Below are positions 45,053 through 51,648 of a stretch of 64,000 nt of DNA, in pieces. Each line of letters opens with the position of its first letter. The stretch's first letter is position 1. The notes below the pieces were generated by a model. It had not been told where the DNA came from. It did no database searches and saw only the letters and a program-made list of their open reading frames with translations. Source of the DNA: Halorhabdus salina (GTDB lineage: Archaea; Halobacteriota; Halobacteria; Halobacteriales; Haloarculaceae); contig NZ_JACDNP010000003.1 of assembly GCF_013839425.1 (NCBI RefSeq), positions 1-64,000 of the forward strand, given 5' to 3'. Position numbers and translations under genes: made by a program.

Positions 45053-45517
45053 ATGCACGAATTCTCCATCGCCACGCAGGTGCTCGAAGCCGCCAGGGAA
45101 GCGGCGGCCGATCACGGAGAAGATACCTTCGAAGGAATTACCGTCTCAGTCGGTGAGGCGAGTCACGTCAACCCCGATCAGCTGGAGACGTGTCTCGAAG
45201 CCGCGGCCGATTCGACGGTCGGCGAGGACGACCTGACGATCACCGTCGAGACCGAGTCGGCCTACGCCGAGTGTGACTGTGGCTGGAGCGGCGAACCCGA
45301 GACGATCGACCGGGCGCTGGCATACGCGCCAGACCTCACCTGTCCGGATTGTGAGGACCGACTGGAACTGGCCACCGGCAACGAGTGCCGGCTGATGAGC
45401 GTCACGATCCCGGATGAAGATGACGACGACACCGGCGAGATGGACGCCAACGGGGCGGGATCGGACGGGACCACCGCAGAATCTCCCACCGAGAACGAAG
45501 CTGATGCGACCAACTAA
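45053..45517 (+). CDS. hypA: Hydrogenase nickel incorporation protein HypA
   Basis: The 154-residue HypA starts MHEFSIATQVLEAA, with His2 and Glu3 for nickel binding, and has the Cys4 zinc site CDCGW plus CPDC (about residues 77-104). The last ~40 residues are an acidic extension. The start is 1 base after the hypE stop. Confidence 0.94.
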   Translation: MHEFSIATQVLEAAREAAADHGEDTFEGITVSVGEASHVNPDQLETCLEAAADSTVGEDDLTITVETESAYAECDCGWSGEPETIDRALAYAPDLTCPDCEDRLELATGNECRLMSVTIPDEDDDDTGEMDANGAGSDGTTAESPTENEADATN

Positions 45518-45534
45518 CTGCGTATACGGAGTTA
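45515..45534. promoter_or_regulatory. Imperfect palindrome between hypA and hypB
   Basis: TAACTGCGTATACGGAGTTA is a near-perfect 20-base inverted repeat overlapping the hypA stop and ending 4 bases before the hypB ATG. It could be an operator or a hairpin that tunes hypB translation. Confidence 0.45.
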
Positions 45535-45538
45535 GACA

Positions 45539-46408
45539 ATGAATTACACGCTACGACAGCCACTTTCGGACGCGACGCCGATCGACCGCTTGCTTGACCG
45601 TCTCCTGTCCGGTGCCGATCCGCTCGGACCGGCCCAGGCTCATCGGATGGGGCACGGCGACGGCGACCACGAGCATGGCGAGGGAGACCCCGAGGCGGAT
45701 ATCCTCGCCCAATTCGCCGAGCAGGCCGACGATCTTCACGAGCGGGTCGTCCACGACCACGGGATCTTCGTCGCGGAGTTCCTCGGCGCGACCGGCAGCG
45801 GCAAGACCCGACTCATCGAACGACTCATCGAGCGAGCGCCCGATGACGAGGAGATCGGCGTGATCGTCGGCGACGTCGCTGGCGAGGACGACGCCACGCG
45901 CTTCCGGGAGTTGGGCGTCTCCGTCGCCAACGTCAACACGGGCAAGGAGTGCCACCTCGATCCGGGACTGGTCGAAGACGCGTTGGCGGAACTCGATCTT
46001 GACGCGCTGGACACCCTCTATATCGAGAACGTCGGCAACATGGTCTGCCCGGCGGATTTCCCGCTCGGGGCACAGGCTCGTGTACTGGTCGTCTCCGCCA
46101 CAGAGGGCGACGATGTCGTGCGCAAACATCCACTGCTCTTTCAGGCCTGTGACGGGGCGGTGATCAACAAGGTCGACATCGCCGACGCGGTCAACGCCGA
46201 TCTGGATCTGATGGAATCCGACGTGAGCGAGATCGCTCCCGAGATGCCCACATTCCGGACCAGTGCCGAGCATGGCGATGGCCTGGACGACCTGGCGGGG
46301 TACCTCGAGGAGCGCGGGCACGTTCACGCGAGCGATCACGAGGCGTACGTCGCCGGGACGGAGCACAGTCACTCACACGAGGTCGAACACACTCACACCC
46401 ACGAGTAG
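45539..46408 (+). CDS. hypB: Hydrogenase nickel incorporation GTPase HypB
   Basis: The 289-residue GTPase delivers nickel with HypA. The P-loop GATGSGKTR is at residues 83-91. VGDVAGEDDATRF, IENVGNMVCP (with the metal-binding Cys) and the G4 motif NKVD follow. It is His-rich at both ends: HRMGHGDGDHEHGEGD near residues 35-50 and HSHSHEVEHTHTHE at the C-terminus, likely nickel-storage tails. A truncated second copy lies at 51139. Confidence 0.95.
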   Translation: MNYTLRQPLSDATPIDRLLDRLLSGADPLGPAQAHRMGHGDGDHEHGEGDPEADILAQFAEQADDLHERVVHDHGIFVAEFLGATGSGKTRLIERLIERAPDDEEIGVIVGDVAGEDDATRFRELGVSVANVNTGKECHLDPGLVEDALAELDLDALDTLYIENVGNMVCPADFPLGAQARVLVVSATEGDDVVRKHPLLFQACDGAVINKVDIADAVNADLDLMESDVSEIAPEMPTFRTSAEHGDGLDDLAGYLEERGHVHASDHEAYVAGTEHSHSHEVEHTHTHE

Positions 46409-46463
46409 TCCCGGATGTTTCGGTAGTTCTAACTGTTTTTGCTCTCCCTGAATAGACGAGAAG

Positions 46464-46565
46464 ATGAGCGATCGGCCTGATAACGAGGATCAACGCGAAC
46501 GTCCCACTATCGAGTCCCAAGTGGCCTTCAAGGGTGACTTCGACGAAGACGACGATGACGAGTAA
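46464..46565 (+). CDS. 33-residue acidic small protein
   Basis: A clean small ORF encodes a short polar peptide (SDRPDNEDQRERPTIESQVA) ending in FKGDFDEDDDDE. An AACTGTTTTTGC element lies about 27-35 bases upstream of its ATG, fitting a leaderless transcript. The composition is typical of haloarchaea, but I recognise no family. Confidence 0.5.
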   Translation: MSDRPDNEDQRERPTIESQVAFKGDFDEDDDDE

Positions 46566-46615
46566 CGAAATCGACGACGGTTTCTCAACAGACGAGCAAT
46601 GTCGACCCGTTTTGC

Positions 46616-47608
46616 CTACCACTCCAGTGACCCGCCGCTCTGGTACTCGGTGACCTGGGTCTCGAAGAAGTTCTTCTCCTTGTTGAGGTCGACCTGCTCG
46701 GACAGCCACGGGAACGGGTTCTCGGTGCCGTACTGTTCGGGCAGATCGAGCTGGTCGAGTCGGCGGTCGGCGATGTACTCGACGTAGTCGGCGAACTGCT
46801 CGGACCCCATCCCCAGGATCTCCTCGGGGCAGGCCTCGCGGGCGTAGATCTGCTCCAACTCGACGGCTTCCTCGATCAGCTCGATCACCTCGGCGTCGAA
46901 CTCGTCGGTCCAGACGCCGGGGTGCTCGGTTCGGATCTGGTCGATCAGGTCGACGCCAAAGCCCACGTGCAGCGACTCGTCGCGCATGATGTACTCGAAC
47001 TGCTGGCCGATTCCGACCATCTTGTTCTGTCGCTTCAGTCCGAGCATCATGGCGAACCCGGCGTAGAAGAAAATGCCCTCCATGACGACGTAGAAGCCGA
47101 CGAGATCCCGCAGGAGGTCGCGCACATCGCCATCCCCATCGATCGTGAACTGGGGGTCGTCGATCGATTGCGTCAGTCCGACGACAAACTGGTCTTTCTC
47201 CGCGATCGAGGGGACGCGGTCGTACATCCCGTAGAGATACTCCGGTTCGAAGCCCAACGAGTCACAGCAGTAGATGAACGTGTCCGTGTGGATGGCTTCC
47301 TCGTAGGCCTGCCGGAGGAGGTACTGGCGACACTCCGGGGCGGTGACGTACTCGTAAAGGGCCAGGACGAGGTTGTTCGCGGTGAGTGATTCGGCGGTCG
47401 AGAAGAAGCCGAGGTTCCACTCGACGAGCTGGCGCTCGGCGTCGCTGAGTTCGTCGCTGTTCCACTGGGCGACGTCGTCCTGCATGGGGATCTCCGCGGG
47501 CACCCAGTTGTTGTTGACGCCCGCTTCGTAGTACTCGCGGGCCCAGTCATAGTCGATCGGCAGGATCTTGTTCGGGTCGTGTTCGGCATCAGTGTCAAGA
47601 ATTGTCAT
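46616..47608 (-). CDS. nrdB: Ribonucleotide reductase class I, beta subunit (class Ic-like)
   Basis: The 330-residue R2 protein carries the di-metal ligands: Glu in FFSTAESLTANN, EEAIHTDTF, VVMEGIFF and RDESLHVGF. In the helix EAIHTDTF the residue four after the metal-binding His is Phe, where class Ia enzymes have the radical Tyr. This is the signature of class Ic (Mn/Fe) R2 proteins. The C-terminus keeps a tyrosine for radical transfer (TEYQSGGSLEW). It is 34 bases after nrdA in the nrdR-nrdA-nrdB operon. Confidence 0.95.
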   Translation of the reverse strand: MTILDTDAEHDPNKILPIDYDWAREYYEAGVNNNWVPAEIPMQDDVAQWNSDELSDAERQLVEWNLGFFSTAESLTANNLVLALYEYVTAPECRQYLLRQAYEEAIHTDTFIYCCDSLGFEPEYLYGMYDRVPSIAEKDQFVVGLTQSIDDPQFTIDGDGDVRDLLRDLVGFYVVMEGIFFYAGFAMMLGLKRQNKMVGIGQQFEYIMRDESLHVGFGVDLIDQIRTEHPGVWTDEFDAEVIELIEEAVELEQIYAREACPEEILGMGSEQFADYVEYIADRRLDQLDLPEQYGTENPFPWLSEQVDLNKEKNFFETQVTEYQSGGSLEW

Positions 47609-47642
47609 GGCTGTAGCTGTGGATTTGTGGCTGACTGGCTGT

Positions 47643-50126
47643 TCACTGACAGGCGTCACAGGTCGGATCCTCGACGCTGGCGAGGTCGCCCGTGCCGTTG
47701 CTGTCGGCTGTGGCGTCGCTGTCGGCCATGGCGTCGCTGTCGGTCCTGGCGTTGTGGTCGTCCAGGTCATCGCTATCGGCGGGCTCGCCGTCTTCGCGGT
47801 GCTGTGTCTTGCCGTATTCCGAGAGATCGAGCGTGGATTTCTCGATCTGGGAAGCCCCCAGCGTCCGGAGGTAGTACGTCGTCTTCAGACCGAGTTCCCA
47901 GGCGGTCGTGTAGATGTCGTCCAGCAAGGTTCCGTCCGTCGAGGGAAAGAATACGTTGTGAGAGACCGATTGGTCGATCCACGTCTGGCGGTGGGCCGTC
48001 AGGCGCAACTGGTGGCGCGGGTCGATTTCGAAGGCCCCGCGGTAGAGTTCCTGTACGTCGTCCGGGATCGCCTCGATCTCCTGGATGGAACCGTCGTGGT
48101 ACTTGATGCGGTCGATCATCTCGTCGTCCCAGAGGTCGCGCTCCCGAAGGTCGGCAACGAGACGGTCGTTGACGACCGTGAAGTCCCCGGACATATTGGA
48201 TTTGACGTAGAGATTGGAGTACTGGGGTTCGATCGAGGCCGTCGTGCCGTTGATCGTGGAGACGGTTGCCGTCGGCGCGATGGCCATGGTGTTGGAGTTG
48301 CGCATCCCGTGTTCGGCGATGGACTCACGGACCGCCCCCCAGTCGAGCGTTTCCCCGCGGTCGGTGGGAATCTCTTGTCCGCGTTCCTCCGCCAGCAGGT
48401 CGACGGTGTCCTGCGGGAGGATGTCCCGGTCCCACTTCGAGCCCTCGAAGGAAGGATACGATCCGCGCTCGCCAGCCAGTTCCGACGAGGTGCGGATCGC
48501 GTGGTAGGCGACAAACTCCTGCCAGCGGTTGGCTTTCTCGACGGCGTCCTCGCTGTTCATGGGGACGCTAACCTCCATCAGTGCCTCGTGAAAGCCCATC
48601 GTCCCGAGGCCGACGGGGCGGTGGCGCATGTTCGAGTCCTCGGCCTCTTCGGTCGGGTAGAAGCACAGGTCGACGACGTTGTCGAGCATCCGCATCGCGG
48701 TTTCGACGGTGTCTTCGAGGTACTCACGGTCCAGTTCACCGTCCCGCACGTGCGTCGAGAAGTTCACACTTCCCAGGTTGCAGACGGCGTGCTCATCCTG
48801 GCTTGTGTTGAGCGTGATCTCCGTACAGAGGTTCGACGAGTGGACTGTCCCCTCGTGGTCCTGGGGCGAGCCGATGTTGCAGGGGTCCTTGAACGTGACC
48901 CAGGGGTGGCCGGTCTCAAACAGTCGCGTCAGCAGTGTCCGCCAGAGTTCTGCAGCCTCGACACGCTCGAAATTGTCGATCTCGCCGTTTTCGGCCGCTT
49001 GCTCGTACTCGCGGTATTTCTCGGCGAAGTCACTTCCCGTGGCCTCGTGGAGGTCTCCCACTTCGTCAGGACTGAACAGCGTCCACGTTTCGTCGGCCTG
49101 GACGCGTTCCATGAACAGGTCGGGGATCCAGGCGGCGGTGTTCATGTCTGGGGTGCGCCGGCGCTCGTCGCCCGTGTTGCGTTTCAGGTCGAGAAAGGCC
49201 GGGAAGTCCAGATGCCAGGCGGCGAGATACGCGCAGGCCGCGCCGCGTCGTTTCCCCGAGCGGTTGATCGCCGCCGTCACGTCGTTGGAGATCCGCAGGA
49301 AGGGAACGACGCCGGTCGACTCGACGCCCGTCGATTCGATCATCGCACCCTCGGCGCGCAGCGGCGTCCAGTCGTTGCCCAGGCCGCCGGACCACTTCGA
49401 GAGTTGCGCGTGGTGGTTGTAGGCCTCGAAGATGCCTCCCAGGTCGTCAGGGACGGTAGTGAGATAACACGAGGAAAGCTGTGGGTGGGCCGTCCCGCTG
49501 TGGAACAACGTCGGCGAGGAAGGTGTGAATTCGAGTTTCGAGAGGACGTCGTAGAACTCCTCGGCGCGGGCCTGTGGGTTGTCTTCCTCGATGGCCAGCC
49601 CCATGGCGACGCGCATCCAGAACGCCTGGGGGAGTTCGAGGTGTTCGCCGTCGTTGGTTTTCAGGAAGTACCGCTGATAGAGTGTCTCCATCGCCATGTA
49701 CTCGAAGTGCTCGTCCCGATCGAGGACGAGATACTCGGCGAGGGCAGCGAGGTCGAAGCGCTCACGCAGGCGCTCGTCGAGCAACCCGCACTCGACGCCC
49801 CGACGGAGGTTCTCACGGAAGGTCTCTCGATACGCACGGTCGAGCGCCTCACCACGCAGGTCCTCGCCGATCACCTCGCGGTAGTAGCGCTGGCGGAAGA
49901 CGCGGGCTGCCAGGCGCTTGTACGCGGGACGGCGCTCGATGCGTGCGGTCATCGTCTGGAGGATCGCTTCGTAGACTTCGGCGGTGTCGGCCCCGGAATA
50001 GCAGTTCGCCTCGACGGCTTCCCGGAGATCCCGGCGTTCAGCGGGCGGGATCGCCGGGTTCTCGCTGTCGATGGCGCGGTCGAGTATCGATGCGACGCTG
50101 TCGGTGTGTGCTGTCGTCTGGCTCAT
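47643..50126 (-). CDS. nrdA: Ribonucleotide reductase class I, alpha subunit
   Basis: The 827-residue catalytic subunit has the active-site cysteines: SSCYLTTVPDDLGG, the radical-site motif SSNLCTEITLNT, and CNLGSVNFS. The C-terminal shuttle pair is CDACQ at the very end. The N-terminus keeps only the second half of an ATP-cone (GADTAEVYEAIL ... YKRLAARVFRQ); the first strand with a VxKRDG motif is absent, so dATP feedback through a complete cone is doubtful. The ~45 residues before CDACQ are a low-complexity Asp/Ser/Ala linker. Its ATG overlaps the nrdR stop. Confidence 0.95.
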   Translation of the reverse strand: MSQTTAHTDSVASILDRAIDSENPAIPPAERRDLREAVEANCYSGADTAEVYEAILQTMTARIERRPAYKRLAARVFRQRYYREVIGEDLRGEALDRAYRETFRENLRRGVECGLLDERLRERFDLAALAEYLVLDRDEHFEYMAMETLYQRYFLKTNDGEHLELPQAFWMRVAMGLAIEEDNPQARAEEFYDVLSKLEFTPSSPTLFHSGTAHPQLSSCYLTTVPDDLGGIFEAYNHHAQLSKWSGGLGNDWTPLRAEGAMIESTGVESTGVVPFLRISNDVTAAINRSGKRRGAACAYLAAWHLDFPAFLDLKRNTGDERRRTPDMNTAAWIPDLFMERVQADETWTLFSPDEVGDLHEATGSDFAEKYREYEQAAENGEIDNFERVEAAELWRTLLTRLFETGHPWVTFKDPCNIGSPQDHEGTVHSSNLCTEITLNTSQDEHAVCNLGSVNFSTHVRDGELDREYLEDTVETAMRMLDNVVDLCFYPTEEAEDSNMRHRPVGLGTMGFHEALMEVSVPMNSEDAVEKANRWQEFVAYHAIRTSSELAGERGSYPSFEGSKWDRDILPQDTVDLLAEERGQEIPTDRGETLDWGAVRESIAEHGMRNSNTMAIAPTATVSTINGTTASIEPQYSNLYVKSNMSGDFTVVNDRLVADLRERDLWDDEMIDRIKYHDGSIQEIEAIPDDVQELYRGAFEIDPRHQLRLTAHRQTWIDQSVSHNVFFPSTDGTLLDDIYTTAWELGLKTTYYLRTLGASQIEKSTLDLSEYGKTQHREDGEPADSDDLDDHNARTDSDAMADSDATADSNGTGDLASVEDPTCDACQ

Positions 50127-50605
50127 GTGTTCGTTTCGTCGGGCGGGTCGGTCTCGGCTTCGAGCACGGCGTCGAGTTCGCGTAGGAATTCCTCGGGATC
50201 GGAGAAGGCCTCGTAGACAGAGACAAAGCGGATGTACGCGACCTTGTCTCGCTCGCGCAACGCCTCGGCGACCAGGTCGCCGATCAGCGTCGAGGCGACG
50301 ATGCGCTCCTCGCGGTCCCGACACGCCTCCTGGACGTCGTCGACGATCGCGGTGACGGCCTCGTCGTCGACGGGGCGTTTCTCGACGGCGCGCTCGATAC
50401 CGCCCCGCAGTTTCGTTCGGTCGAACGGTTCGATGGTCCCGTCGCGCTTCTTGACCTGCAGGCTCTCCCACTCGGGGCGTTCGTAGGTGGTAAACCGGAA
50501 GGTACAGCGCTGACACTCCCGCCGCCGGCGGATCGAGGTCCCGTCGGCGCTCGGCTCGGTGTCGACGACGCGCGTGCGATTGTTCCCGCAATCGGGACAG
50601 TCCAT
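50123..50605 (-). CDS. nrdR: Transcriptional repressor NrdR
   Basis: The 160-residue protein has an N-terminal zinc ribbon (MDCPDCGNNRTRVVDTEPSA, then RRRRECQRCTFRFTTYER). A complete ATP-cone follows (VKKRDGTIEPFDRTKLRGGI, about residues 51-70). NrdR represses ribonucleotide reductase genes when the cone binds dATP. I use the ATG at 50605; a GTG at 50614 would sit at the predicted leaderless start. Heading the nrd operon, it probably represses itself as well. Confidence 0.95.
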   Translation of the reverse strand: MDCPDCGNNRTRVVDTEPSADGTSIRRRRECQRCTFRFTTYERPEWESLQVKKRDGTIEPFDRTKLRGGIERAVEKRPVDDEAVTAIVDDVQEACRDREERIVASTLIGDLVAEALRERDKVAYIRFVSVYEAFSDPEEFLRELDAVLEAETDPPDETNT

Positions 50606-50636
50606 GGTTGTCACTATCGTACCCCCGTTGAGGCCC

Positions 50637-50643
50637 TATATCT
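50637..50643 (-). promoter_or_regulatory. TATA-like element of the nrdRAB operon
   Basis: On the minus strand GATATAG lies about 26 bases before the GTG at 50614 and 35 before the ATG at 50605. It places the transcription start at or just before the nrdR coding region. Confidence 0.5.
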
Positions 50644-50838
50644 TCGGGTCAACGCGAACTGGGCGCAACATGTGGTGTGTGGGTGGCCCGGAAAAAGGTT
50701 TGCCAACCGGCTTGTTCTAGTCCAAATTTAGTTGTATATTGGGGCACAATTGGCCCACACGTCGGTAACTCGGGATCGAGCGTAGAGGCGACGTTCGCGG
50801 CCAGAGAGCGAGAACGTCGTCGAATGGGGCCCCGATCC
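50644..50838. other. Intergenic region between nrdR promoter and MFS remnant
   Basis: About 200 bases with no credible gene. A near-palindromic AT-rich element (TTGGGGCACAATTGGCCCA) occurs around 50738-50757. Confidence 0.3.
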
Positions 50839-51153
50839 TCAGGCGGGCGTCGGTCCGTCCTCGACAGGGCCGACGCGGAGCACGAGGAGGACCACGGCCA
50901 GCAGGCCAGCGAGGCCGATCAACACCAGCATGGCCCGCTGGATCCTCGAGCCGTCGGCGATGAATCCGACCGCGGCGGGGACGGTGAAGAAGCCGACCTG
51001 GGCCGAGATGTTGGCGATGGCGTTGACCGGCCCGGTGAAGCCGGGGTTGGATTCGATGCCCAGCGACAGCAGCGTCGGGAACAGCCCGGAGACGAAAAAC
51101 TCACTCAGGAAGATGAGGACGAGCAACTCCAGGCCGTCGGCGAGGACGACGCC
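50839..51153 (-). pseudogene. C-terminal remnant of an MFS-type transporter
   Basis: The minus-strand frame encodes about 100 residues with three membrane helices (LLVLIFLSEFFVSGLFPTLL; NAIANISAQVGFFTVPAAVG; LVLIGLAGLLAVVLLVLRV). They resemble the last quarter of a major facilitator transporter. Upstream of about residue 6 the frame enters the antisense of the hypB fragment, so the 5' three quarters are missing. It is fused head-to-head with the truncated hypB at about 51140. Confidence 0.7.
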
Positions 51154-51648
51154 ACCCGCTTTCGCGAACTGGGTGTCTCGGTCGCCAACGTCAATACGGG
51201 CAAGGAGTGCCACCTCGACCCGGGACTGGTCGAGGACGCCCTGGCGGACCTCGATCTCGACGCGCTGGATACGTTGTACATCGAGAACGTCGGGAACATG
51301 GTCTGTCCGTCTGACTTCCCGCTGGGGGCCCAGGCTCGCGTGCTGGTCGTCTCTTCGACAGAAGGCGACGACGTGGTCCGCAAGCATCCGCTGCTGTTCC
51401 AGGCGTGCGACGCTGCCGTCAGCAACAAGGTCGACATCGCCAAGGCGGTCAATGCCGACCTGGATCTGATGGAAAGCGATGTCGCGGAAATCGCCCCCGA
51501 GATGCCAACCGTCCGCACGAGTGCCGAATACGGTGACGGGGTCGACAACCTGTCGGCGTTCCTCGACGACTGGGGTCATACCCACACGCACGATCACGAG
51601 GCCTCTGTCGCGGGGACCTCCGTAGCGATGGACGCCGACGTGTACTAA
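51139..51648 (+). pseudogene. hypB: Truncated second hypB copy lacking the P-loop
   Basis: From GEDDATRFRELGVSVANVNT onward the plus-strand frame matches the C-terminal ~165 residues of the HypB at 45539, with roughly 20 substitutions over ~160 aligned residues. It keeps IENVGNMVCP and NKVDI but lacks the His-rich N-terminus and the P-loop, so it cannot be a working GTPase. The frame is open upstream only as antisense of the MFS remnant. Its stop overlaps the 3' end of the neighbouring kinase gene. Confidence 0.85.

Noticed and set aside
47568-50216. An 882-codon open frame on the plus strand opposite nrdA/nrdB
   Set aside because: It is the antisense shadow of nrdA, open only because of high third-position GC; its residue mix is atypical (Val/Arg/Gly/Asp-rich) and it matches no family.
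50677-51648. A single 323-codon ORF joining an Arg/Glu/Asp-rich N-terminus to HypB
   Set aside because: The first ~150 codons are the antisense of the MFS remnant, so the frame is not a genuine fusion protein.
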